From Avoscillospira_A sp052117125 (GTDB taxonomy: Bacteria > Bacillota > Clostridia > Oscillospirales > Oscillospiraceae): a DNA stretch of 64,000 nt. Of this stretch, positions 56,838 through 64,000 are shown piece after piece. The notes beneath the pieces were generated by a model. The model did not search any database, was not told the origin of the DNA, and saw nothing but the letters and a program-made list of their open reading frames with translations. The DNA lies in assembly GCF_052117125.1 (NCBI RefSeq), contig NZ_JBQKJT010000013.1:50913-114912 (forward strand). Direction: 5' to 3'. A program made the position numbers and the translations under genes. Position 1 is the first letter of the stretch, and each line of letters opens with the position of its first letter.

Positions 56838-58445
56838 TTGAATGAACCTCTGCTGCTGATGGGAATCGTCATCCTGATTTGTATTCTGCTCAATCGATTC
56901 CTCGAGAAGATTCCCATTCCTTCCCTGCTGATTTTTATCGTCCTGGGTATGTTTTTCGGTGAAAACGGCGTTCTTAAAATCCCCTTTGATGATTATGCAG
57001 CGGTCAATGTCATCTGCTCCATATCGTTGATCTTTATTATGTTTTATGGTGGATTCGGCACCAATCTCCACGCTGCCCGGCCGGTCTTGGCCCCATCGAT
57101 TCTGTTGTCCACATTGGGCGTTGTGGGAACTGCCGGTGCGGTGGCCCTGTTCGCCCACTGGGTACTCAGTCTCCCATGGCTGGAATGTTTCCTCATTGGT
57201 TCCGTCATTTCCTCCACAGATGCCGCGTCGGTTTTCAATATTCTCCGTTCCCAAAAACTGGCCCTGAAATACCACACCGACTCCCTGCTGGAAATCGAAT
57301 CCGGCTCCAACGATCCCATGTCCTACATGCTTACCACGGTGGCCATCGCCCTGCTGGGCGGGCAGTCCCTATCCATCCCCCTCCTGCTGGCGCAGCAGCT
57401 GATCTTCGGTATCCTGTGTGGTGCTGCCATGGGATGGCTGGCGGTCAAGCTGCTCCATCAGCGGCTGCTTCCTTCGCAGCAAAGCCACACCGTTTTTTTG
57501 TCGGCAATTATGGTGTTGGCCTACGCCATTCCCACCGCATGCAACGGAAATGGGTATCTGAGCGTATACCTGTGTGGAATCTGGATCGGCAACGCCAATC
57601 TACCGCAGAAGAAGTATCTGGTCCACTTTTTTGACGTTTTGACCCATGTGGCACAGGTATTGATTTTCTTTTTGCTGGGACTGCTGGTTACACCGCTGGA
57701 GCTGCCTTCGGTTCTGCTTCCCGCGCTGATCTTGATGTTGTTTCTCACATTTGCTGCCCGGCCCTTGGTCAGCGCCGTGCTGCTGGCGCCCTTCCGTCCC
57801 AAACCGCAGCAAATCGCCCTGGTATCCTGGGCGGGTCTCCGCGGCGCCGCCTCTATCGTATTTGCCATTGCCGCAGTGCTAAGCGGCGTTAAAACAACCT
57901 ACAACCTTTATAATCTGGTCTTCTGTATGGTACTGCTATCCATTTCCATACAGGGTACTTTGTTGCCCCGGGTGGCAAAACGACTTTCCATGATCGATCC
58001 CACAGCCGATATTCGCCGCACCTTCAACGACTATCAGGAGGACAGCGACGTTCATTTTATCCAACTGCGCATTGCGCCGGAGCATCCCTGGCGCGGTCAG
58101 AGTTTAAGTCAGCTGCAACTACCGTCGGATCTGCTGGTTGCCATGATCGTCCGGCAAGAGGCACCGCTGATTCCCACCGGCGATACCCAGTTGGAATCGG
58201 AAGATACACTTGTTCTGGCTGCCCGCAGTTATGACGGTTCTGACCATATCGCCCTATGTGAGTTGGTGGTAGAGGGCAATCACCGCTATGTCAATCGTCC
58301 TCTTTCCCAGATTCCCCAGGCCCACACCAATCGTGTGCTCCTAATCAAGCGTGGCATCGATACGGTCATCCCCACCGGCAGTACCGTGGTCCGTGCCGGT
58401 GATATTCTGGTGCTGGCGCAGCCCCTCAAACCCGCTCAGACATAA
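56838..58445 (+). CDS. CPA1 cation/proton antiporter with C-terminal RCK_C (TrkA-C) domains
   Basis: A 535-residue transporter related to NhaP2/CvrA. About twelve helices (residues ~1-390) include the ion-binding region LIGSVISSTDAASVFNILRS and ESGSNDPMSYML. Two RCK_C-like ligand-sensing domains follow (~400-535; LPSDLLVAMIVRQ and TRVLLIKRG-type blocks, here NRVLLIKRGIDTVIPTG). It exchanges K+ or Na+ for protons; the RCK domains suggest gating by a nucleotide such as c-di-AMP, known for some relatives but unproven here. The start is a TTG codon (56838) with only GGTGG or a distant AAAGG upstream; no in-frame ATG is near. Confidence 0.9.
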   Translation: MNEPLLLMGIVILICILLNRFLEKIPIPSLLIFIVLGMFFGENGVLKIPFDDYAAVNVICSISLIFIMFYGGFGTNLHAARPVLAPSILLSTLGVVGTAGAVALFAHWVLSLPWLECFLIGSVISSTDAASVFNILRSQKLALKYHTDSLLEIESGSNDPMSYMLTTVAIALLGGQSLSIPLLLAQQLIFGILCGAAMGWLAVKLLHQRLLPSQQSHTVFLSAIMVLAYAIPTACNGNGYLSVYLCGIWIGNANLPQKKYLVHFFDVLTHVAQVLIFFLLGLLVTPLELPSVLLPALILMLFLTFAARPLVSAVLLAPFRPKPQQIALVSWAGLRGAASIVFAIAAVLSGVKTTYNLYNLVFCMVLLSISIQGTLLPRVAKRLSMIDPTADIRRTFNDYQEDSDVHFIQLRIAPEHPWRGQSLSQLQLPSDLLVAMIVRQEAPLIPTGDTQLESEDTLVLAARSYDGSDHIALCELVVEGNHRYVNRPLSQIPQAHTNRVLLIKRGIDTVIPTGSTVVRAGDILVLAQPLKPAQT

Positions 58446-58487
58446 CGATTGGACAGTTTCCTACAAAAAGCAGGTCTGCAACGAGGG

Positions 58488-58528
58488 TTAAGCCCCATAG
58501 GTACACAATGTGATCCTATGGGGCTTAA
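58488..58528. repeat. Perfect 14-bp inverted repeat after the antiporter gene
   Basis: TTAAGCCCCATAGG (58488-58501) and CCTATGGGGCTTAA (58515-58528) with a 13-base loop. No T-tract directly follows; it may act with the next hairpin or be a processing or stability element. Confidence 0.75.
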
Positions 58529-58543
58529 CACCGTGTATGGGAG

Positions 58544-58582
58544 AAATTAGGGCTTGTGAAGCACCACAGGCCCTAATTTTTT
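58544..58582 (+). terminator. Rho-independent terminator after the antiporter gene
   Basis: AAATTAGGGC (58544-58553) pairs with GCCCTAATTT (58570-58579), with inner TTGTG/CACAG pairing, and T6 follows. Confidence 0.88.
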
Positions 58583-58758
58583 GTTGGGTAGGGAAACATT
58601 CGGCTCTCGCAAAGTGGTACGTTTTCTGCCCACGGACTGCGGTGTATGGTCTGCAAAAATGGATGATAACGCGTTTGCTGGAGGAAAATATTTCAGTGCT
58701 TTTCGCACTGATCTGTGGTAAATATAGGATTCTGCGGGCTGAATAGTACCAAATCATA

Positions 58759-59766
58759 TCAATGCTGCTTACTGAATGCAAAGTTGGGATTCTGTTCTGT
58801 TTCAACATGGCCACGATGTCCATACACCGTGCATGCGCCCAATGCCTGTTCAAGGGAAGAAAGCTCTGCTTCTGTCATCGTTATCTCGCTGGCCTTTAGG
58901 TTTTCCAGGATCCGTTCTTTGTTTTTAGAACCGGGAATTGGGACAACGTTGGGATACTTGTGTAGCATCCACGCAAGCGCAATCTGGGCGTTGGTCGCGC
59001 CTTTTGCCGCGGCATGTTGGCGGACCACGTCCAGAATCGGCTGGTTGGCCTCCAGGTTTTCTTTTGCGAGCTGGGGCACAAATTTCCGCACATCGTCACC
59101 TTCAAATTTGATGTCCCTGGTTACTTTTCCGGAAAGAAGGCCACTGGCAATGGGAGAGAACGGGACAACACCAATGCTATGCTCCATGCAGTAGGGGAAA
59201 ATATCTGCTTCACAGTTGCGCTCCACCATGGAGTAGATATTCTGAACGGCAGAAACAGGAGTGACCTGATCCGCACGGCGCAGCATTTCCCCTGAAACCT
59301 GGGAAAGACCCCAAGCTCGGATGATGCCTTGCTGAATGAGTTTCCCCATCACTCCGGCTATGTCTTCCAAGGGAACATCCTCATTGACCCGGTGCAGATA
59401 ATACAGATCCACATAGTCACTTCGCAGATTATGAAGAGACTGCTCCAGATGCCGCCTCACTTCCACTTCCAATTCTTTGCCGTCCTTCGGTGCAGCGCCG
59501 CGAAAATGTAGTTTGGTTGCCAAAACGATCTCCTTGCGGAAGGGTTCCACAGCCTCGCCCACCAACTGTTCATTGTGACCTGGATAGAACTGCTGCGTCC
59601 CGTAGGTCTCTGCAGTATCAAAGAAGATACAGCCATATGCGAAGGCGTCGCGGATTGCCTCTATGCTGTAATCACGATCCGGAGCGGTCCCATAGCCGTG
59701 GGAAAAGCCCATACACCCCATGCCGATTTCGGAAACCTCCAACTCCCGTAATTTTCTCTTTCTCAT
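58759..59766 (-). CDS. Aldo/keto reductase (YajO/YghZ-like)
   Basis: A 335-residue NAD(P)H-dependent oxidoreductase of the AKR family. The active-site residues are visible in FFDTAETYGT (Asp, Tyr), the lysine in VLATKLHFRG and the histidine in DLYYLHRVN. The C-terminal cofactor motif is VPIPGSKNKERILENL. The carbonyl substrate is unknown. It lies 54 bp after a second AKR gene on the same strand and is probably co-transcribed with it. Confidence 0.95.
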   Translation of the reverse strand: MRKRKLRELEVSEIGMGCMGFSHGYGTAPDRDYSIEAIRDAFAYGCIFFDTAETYGTQQFYPGHNEQLVGEAVEPFRKEIVLATKLHFRGAAPKDGKELEVEVRRHLEQSLHNLRSDYVDLYYLHRVNEDVPLEDIAGVMGKLIQQGIIRAWGLSQVSGEMLRRADQVTPVSAVQNIYSMVERNCEADIFPYCMEHSIGVVPFSPIASGLLSGKVTRDIKFEGDDVRKFVPQLAKENLEANQPILDVVRQHAAAKGATNAQIALAWMLHKYPNVVPIPGSKNKERILENLKASEITMTEAELSSLEQALGACTVYGHRGHVETEQNPNFAFSKQH

Positions 59767-59820
59767 GTGCGTTGCTCCATCTGATGAGAAAATGTGTTGA
59801 TGTCGTCCTGACTGGGGCAG

Positions 59821-60672
59821 TCACTGTTCAAACCGGATACCGTGCAGTCGATGAACCTCGTCCAAACTGGTGATGTTGAGAATCAAACTGTGCCCCAGAT
59901 TCATCTTTTGGATTTGTTCCATGTCCTCCTGAGACAGCACAAAGTCATCAATTGAAAAGTTTTCCCTGATTCGATTCTCATGTACTGATTTGGGAATGGC
60001 CACGATCTGATTCTGCAAAAGCCACCGCAAAATGACCTGAGCCGGTGTCTTTCCATAGACCTGACCGATCTGTGTCAAAAGAGGATGGGTGAAAATATGA
60101 TTCTGCCCCTCAGCAAAGGGGGCCCAGGCCATGGGCTGGATCTGGTACTGGGCCATCAGCGCGCGCAGTTCCGCCTGTTGGCAGAAGGGGTGAATCTCCA
60201 TCTGATTCACCATGGGGGCGATGCGGTGGGTCAGGATGAGGTCGGTCAGCCGATCCGGCAGGAAATTGCATACCCCGATGGCCTGAACCCGCCCCTCCTC
60301 ATAGAGTTCTTCCATGGCTCTCCAGCTGCCGTGGTAGTCGCCATAGGGCATGTGGATCAGGTAGAGGTCCAGATAGTCGGTCCCCAGATTGTCCAGAGTC
60401 TTGGAAAAGGACCGCTTGGTCTGCTCATAGCCGGCATCCTGAATCCACACCTTGGACACCAGAAAGATGTCCTGCCGTGGGATACCGCTCTCCGTCACGG
60501 CTTTTCCAACTGCCCGTTCGTTGCCGTAACAGACCGCCGTGTCAATGAGTCGATAGCCTGCCTGGAGGGCCTGAGCTACTGCCTGTTCACACTGGGTAGG
60601 GTCGGTAATTTGAAATACACCAAACCCCTCAAAGGGCATTGATACCTGGTTTCTCAGCAATATTGTTTCCAT
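59821..60672 (-). CDS. Aldo/keto reductase (AKR5-like, 2,5-diketo-gluconate-reductase type)
   Basis: A 283-residue AKR. Active-site blocks are LIDTAVCYGNE (Asp, Tyr), VSKVWIQDAGY (Lys) and DLYLIHMPYGDYHG (His); the cofactor region is VAIPKSVHENRIRENFSI. The open frame runs upstream through unrelated sequence, but the protein starts at 60672 (METILLRNQ). The ribosome site there is poor (GTGGGA), and the sequence immediately upstream belongs to a truncated MATE gene in the other orientation, so this gene appears to have lost its native 5' region in the rearrangement. Confidence 0.92.
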   Translation of the reverse strand: METILLRNQVSMPFEGFGVFQITDPTQCEQAVAQALQAGYRLIDTAVCYGNERAVGKAVTESGIPRQDIFLVSKVWIQDAGYEQTKRSFSKTLDNLGTDYLDLYLIHMPYGDYHGSWRAMEELYEEGRVQAIGVCNFLPDRLTDLILTHRIAPMVNQMEIHPFCQQAELRALMAQYQIQPMAWAPFAEGQNHIFTHPLLTQIGQVYGKTPAQVILRWLLQNQIVAIPKSVHENRIRENFSIDDFVLSQEDMEQIQKMNLGHSLILNITSLDEVHRLHGIRFEQ

Positions 60673-62251
60673 TATTCCCACTGTAGCAGGCCTGATTTTA
60701 GGCCATCTGGTACGGGCCGTTGGAAAAACAAAAGAAGCTGGTATCGGCCTTTCCCTCGGCGGTATTCTGAATATTATCCTGGACCCGATTTTTATTTTTG
60801 AAAAGGGAGATACGGTGTTTAACGGTGCGCTGACCATGCCGTTTGGATTTGGTATGGATGTGTCGGGCGCTGCCGTTGCCACAATGATTTCCAATACCAT
60901 TTCCATGGTTTATTTCTTCGTCATCCTGGCAAAAATCCGGAAAAACACCGTTTTGAGCATTAACCCCAAGCAATTCTCCCTGGAAAAGGCTGTTGCGTTT
61001 GATACCTGTGCCGTCGGATTCCCCGCAGCCGTTTCGGTGCTTTTGGTGTCCGTATCCATTGCCGTGCTCAATGGTCTTTTACTTGGCCATGAAGGCGGCA
61101 ATATCCTTTCCGCGGCGTATGGCGTCACCTCCAAATGCGGTACGATTGCACTGCATATCAGCATCGGTATCGCTCAGGGTGTCATGCCGTTGATCGGCTT
61201 CAGCTATGGCGCAAAAAATTATAAACGTGTCCATCAGGTGTGCAGTCTTTCCTTTAAAATCCTCTGGGTGTTCTCTATCGCGTTCCTGATTGTTGTGCAG
61301 CTGATGCCGGAGGCGATTGCAGGAGTTTTTACACCGCACGCAGAAACCATCCAGGTTGCGGCAACCTTCATGCGCTGCTGGTCCTGGTGTGTCATCGGCA
61401 TGAGCCTATTCAATATGTATAATTCTGTGTTCCAGGCCGTCGGCAAATGGAAAACCTCCCTGCTCCTGGCAGTGCTCCGTTTGGGAATCATCTTTACGGT
61501 ACTTTCCTTCGTCATGGATGCCCTTTGGGGCGTAACCGGATTGATGTGGGTGCAGGCCGTTACCGATACACTCTCCTTTGTCATTGCGGCGGTGCTCTAT
61601 GCGCGGTTCAAGCAGTCCGTCATCCGTGAGGCGGCAGAGGCGCCCGCGCCAGTTTCGGCTCCACAAACGCGGAATCGCGTGATTGCCATCAGTCGGGAGT
61701 TTGGCAGCGGCGGCCGGACCATCGGTAAAGAAGTCGCCGCCAAACTCGGCATTCCTTGCTATGACAGTGAAATCATCGAAAAGATTTCCGCTGAAACAGG
61801 ATTTGCAAAGGAATATGTCGAACAATATGGGGAGTCCGCAGTATCCGACAACCTGTACAATAACGCCCTGGCAGGCAGAACTTACGATGGACAATCGGAT
61901 GCGGACAAACTGTGGCTGGCCCAAACAGAAGTGATTACGCAATTGGCAGAAAAAGGCCCTTGTGTCATTGTTGGCCGCTGTGCGGATTACATTCTTCGTG
62001 AGGCGGCGGATTGCCTGTCTGTGTTCATTCATGCTTCCGACGAGAAGAGAGCGGAGCGGATTGTCTCGGTTTATGGACAACGGGAAGAAGCCCCTGCTGA
62101 ACGACTGCGGGAAAAGGATAAAAAGCGTAAGGCCTATTACGAACTTTACACTGGTACCGCCTGGGGTGAAGCCGATAATTACGCAATTTGCCTTGACAGT
62201 GGTGTGCTGGGTATCGAAAAGTGTGCGGAAATCATAGGGAATTTGTACTGA
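60673..62251 (+). pseudogene. 5'-truncated MATE-family transporter fused to a cytidylate-kinase-like domain
   Basis: A continuous frame reads as MATE protein from the very junction (PTVAGLILGHLVRAVGKTKE, then GLSLGGILNIILDPIFIF) with no start codon and no upstream helices; about the first 140-150 residues are missing. A GTG at 60815 could give a shortened protein, but it lies within what should be a mid-protein region. Residues downstream include VAFDTCAVGFPAAVSVLLVS and SYGAKNYKRVHQVCSLSFKI. After about 61,640 the frame enters a cytidylate-kinase-like family domain (RVIAISREFGSGGRTIGKEV P-loop, CVIVGRCADYIL, and a C-terminal alpha segment) that runs to the stop. MATE exporters use Na+ or H+ to expel drugs; the kinase-like half is cytoplasmic and of unknown use. 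Probably non-functional as an exporter here. Confidence 0.85.
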
Positions 62252-62276
62252 TTTGCCGGAGGGTATTTGGCTGCAA

Positions 62277-62957
62277 TCAGCCTTGCACCTTCTTTAGAAT
62301 CGTTGCGATATCCTCCGGCTTCAGAACCTTGCCATAAGAGACCACCTTACCATCCACCACCAGTCCCGGCGTACTCATGATGCCGTATTGGGCAATCTCA
62401 GCAAAGTCGGTCACATGACCGATGGTAAACGTAGTGTTGCCGATCATATCCAACGCAACACGGGTGTTCTCTTCCAGCGTCTTACAGTTTTTGCAGCCAG
62501 GGCCGAGGATTAAGATCGATGCAGACGCACTTTCCGGTTTACAAGTGCCGCCGCAGGTACAGCAGGAAGGGGCCGCGGGCTGAACAACGCCAAGTTTGTT
62601 CAGCAGTTGCTCCACCTCGGTGGCTTTCAAAACCTTGCCCATCGTGATCACTTTCTCATTGACCACCAGAGCAGGAATACTCATCACACCGTATCCGGCA
62701 ATTTGAGCCATATCCGTTACATATTCCACATCCGCATTAAGCCCCATGCGCAACACAGCCTCTTTCGTGTTCTCCAGCAAAGTGTGGCAAGACGCGCAGC
62801 CAGCTCCCAGCACCTTGATAGAGAGGGTGCCGTCTCCAGTGTAACTGGTTTCTTTTTCCACCTCAGCAGGATCTGTTGCCGCAGTGGGGCACCCACACTG
62901 ACAAGCACAAGCAAGTGTATTTTCTTCTTTCTTCTTACCAAAACCAAACAGTCCCAT
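62277..62957 (-). CDS. Tandem thioredoxin-like 'redox-active disulfide' protein
   Basis: A 226-residue protein made of two copies of the ~77-residue small redox-active-disulfide domain. Copy 1 has GAGCASCHTL and copy 2 has GPGCKNCKTL, each a CXXC centre, followed by the shared pattern VTDMAQIAGYGVMSIPALVV / VTDFAEIAQYGIMSTPGLVV. The N-terminus (CACQCGCPT) and the linker (PSCCTCGGTCKP) are also cysteine-rich. Such proteins typically accompany YraQ/ArsP-like (DUF318) permeases in metalloid or organo-arsenic resistance operons, as here. Role in passing electrons or metal to the permease is inferred. Confidence 0.9.
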   Translation of the reverse strand: MGLFGFGKKKEENTLACACQCGCPTAATDPAEVEKETSYTGDGTLSIKVLGAGCASCHTLLENTKEAVLRMGLNADVEYVTDMAQIAGYGVMSIPALVVNEKVITMGKVLKATEVEQLLNKLGVVQPAAPSCCTCGGTCKPESASASILILGPGCKNCKTLEENTRVALDMIGNTTFTIGHVTDFAEIAQYGIMSTPGLVVDGKVVSYGKVLKPEDIATILKKVQG

Positions 62958-62973
62958 AATAAAGTACCTCCAA

Positions 62974-63048
62974 TTAAACTCTTAATACTATATAGAAGCC
63001 AACCATCAGGACCATAGCCCCCATGATTATCTTTAAAACAGACACCAC
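62974..63048 (-). CDS. Possible 24-residue membrane peptide
   Basis: A short frame starting GTG reads VVSVLKIIMGAMVLMVGFYI and ends IVLRV; it is one hydrophobic helix. It lies between the permease and the redox protein in their shared orientation. The ribosome site is weak and the start uncertain, so this is only a candidate. Confidence 0.3.
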   Translation of the reverse strand: MVSVLKIIMGAMVLMVGFYIVLRV

Positions 63049-63071
63049 GTTTTTATCGTGATTTTCCCTCT

Positions 63072-63891
63072 TTAGACCAGCAGAAACTGAATTGCGTTGA
63101 AGAAATATCCCACAATGATAATTCCTCCAGTACAAATGGCAACAAATGCAGCCAGCAGTTTCGGCTTTACTGCCTTTTTCAACATAATGATAGAAGGCAG
63201 ACTCAACGTGGTCACAGCCATCATAAAGGAAAGAATGGTACCCAGACCAGCTCCCTTGAACAGCAGGCTTTCCGCCACGGGAATGGTGCCGAAAATGTCA
63301 GCGTACATGGGGACACCCACAATAGTAGCCAAAATCACCGCAAAGGGATTGTTACTGCCCAGAATCATCTCCACCCACTCCTGGGGAACCACATTGTGGA
63401 TAAAAGCACCGATCCCCACACCGATGAAGATATAGGGGGCCACTTTCTTGATGGTGCTGAGAAGCTGTTCTTTGGCAAACTGCACTCGGTCACGTCGGGT
63501 CAAATCGTGGCCTTCCGCTTCAATATGGGGCGCATTCTTAATGAAGTCTTCCACATAACGTTCCATGCCCAGCTTTTCCAGCAGTGTGCCGCCAATGACA
63601 GCGATGACCAGCCCGAGGATGACGTATACAACCGCGACTCTTGCACCAAAAATGCTCATCAGCAGGACCAAAGAGCCCAAGTCAACCATTGGGGAAGAAA
63701 TTAAGAAGGAAAAGGTCACGCCTACCGGCAAACCGGCGCTGGTAAAGCCCATAAAGATGGGAATGGAGGAACAGGAGCAAAAGGGCGTTACCGTACCCAG
63801 CAGGGCTGCAACCGAATTGGCGCCGATGCCGCGAAACCGACCCAAAATTTTTTTGGTACGCTCCGGTGGAAAATAACTCTGAATGTAAGGG
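63072..63891 (-). pseudogene. YraQ/DUF318 (ArsP-like) permease, 5' end removed
   Basis: About 270 residues of a permease remain. The family core ALLGTVTPFCSCSSIPIFMG (with the CSC motif), GLPVGVTFSFLISSPMVDLG and GVPMYADIFGTIPVAESLL are intact, and the frame ends normally at 63072. The homologous sequence begins abruptly at about 63891 (IQSYFPPERTKK) and is joined to sequence that looks like an insertion-sequence end, so the first one or two helices and the start codon are gone. A TTG-initiated fragment from 63845 is possible but unlikely to be functional. Relatives export trivalent organo-arsenicals or other metal species; the neighbouring redox protein fits that. Confidence 0.8.
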
Positions 63892-64000
63892 AACCGCTGA
63901 TTTAATGCAATGACACAAAAGAAATGGTATTATAATGGCATAAGAAAAAAGGCGGTGTGCAGAAATGAAGCAGCAAAGTTTCAGTGATTACGAATACAGC
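63889..64000 (+). mobile_element. Left end of an insertion sequence (partial)
   Basis: The permease homology stops here. The following sequence begins GGGAACCGCTGATTTAATGC, then has a TATAAT (63931-63936) and a coding start at 63965. This is the layout of an IS left end (terminal repeat, promoter, transposase). The right end is outside the window, so the inverted repeat and target duplication cannot be checked. Confidence 0.55.
63965..64000 (+). CDS. Transposase N-terminus (probable, IS5/IS1182-like; runs off right edge)
   Basis: Twelve codons, MKQQSFSDYEYS, are visible. This opening is typical of IS5-group transposases (M-K-Q-x-S/T-F-x-D-x-E-Y). Only the start is in the window, so the family is tentative. 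Confidence 0.5.
   Translation, partial: MKQQSFSDYEYS

Larger units (their letters stand above)
58446..58758. other. Intergenic region between antiporter and aldo/keto reductase
   Basis: 313 bp. The first part holds two hairpins (58488-58528 and 58544-58582). The remainder (58583-58758) shows nothing I can identify; a short plus-strand open frame (58510-58746) runs through both hairpins and is not believed to be a gene. Confidence 0.55.

Noticed and set aside
58510..58746. 78-codon open frame after the antiporter
   Set aside because: It runs straight through two perfect hairpins that act as terminator elements and has no ribosome site.

Overview
The window looks like a chromosome segment of a Gram-positive, probably spore-forming gut clostridium close to the Oscillospiraceae (Flavonifractor, Pseudoflavonifractor or Oscillibacter-like). 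The evidence is the moderately high GC, strong AGGAGG-type ribosome binding sites, S-layer-homology (SLH) surface proteins, TagO/MnaA/CsaB-type cell-wall polymer genes, a DUF4330 protein, an M60 mucin-type peptidase and several small clostridial families of unknown function. Genus and species are inference.

Region by region. 1-6.1 kb: an envelope-stress-type module on the minus strand (PadR regulator, permease-prefix protein, membrane-anchored protein, response regulator, short histidine kinase, then an ABC transporter with its own operator). 6.2-12.4 kb: TetR, MMPL exporter and a large secreted GLUG/coiled-coil protein. 12.5-13.6 kb: YbaK-like deacylase and FmdE-like protein. 13.7-19.3 kb: surface-glycan genes (glycosyltransferase, fused glycosyltransferase/CsaB, DUF4330, O-antigen-ligase-like polymerase). 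19.3-24.6 kb: ArsC-like protein, TruA with a tiny upstream gene, an SLH-anchored lysozyme, an alpha/beta hydrolase and glycerol kinase. 24.7-30.7 kb: a two-component system behind a decarboxylase homologue without its catalytic lysine, a phosphoesterase, three small unknown genes and an anchored protein. 30.7-35.7 kb: trpS-tagO-mnaA operon and gltX. 35.8-44.2 kb: ABC exporter, AGCS symporter, tRNA-Thr(CGU), Mrp ATPase, a 25-cysteine clostridial protein, a NitT/TauT-type ABC importer and thioredoxin.

44.2-56.8 kb is the most distinctive part: an SLH protein, a 1,656-residue dockerin-bearing M60 peptidase and a 1,579-residue SLH adhesin with a cohesin-like N-terminus, behind long leaders. Together with CsaB, TagO and MnaA elsewhere in the window, this suggests a cell-surface, glycan-directed protease/adhesin assembly held on a pyruvylated wall polymer. 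56.8-64 kb is more rearranged: a cation/proton antiporter, two aldo/keto reductases, a 5'-truncated MATE transporter fused to a cytidylate-kinase-like domain, a tandem redox-disulfide protein, and a YraQ/DUF318 permease cut by what looks like an insertion sequence at the right edge.

No rRNA, CRISPR array, prophage or replication origin was seen. All family assignments come from reading motifs by eye; no database search was run.
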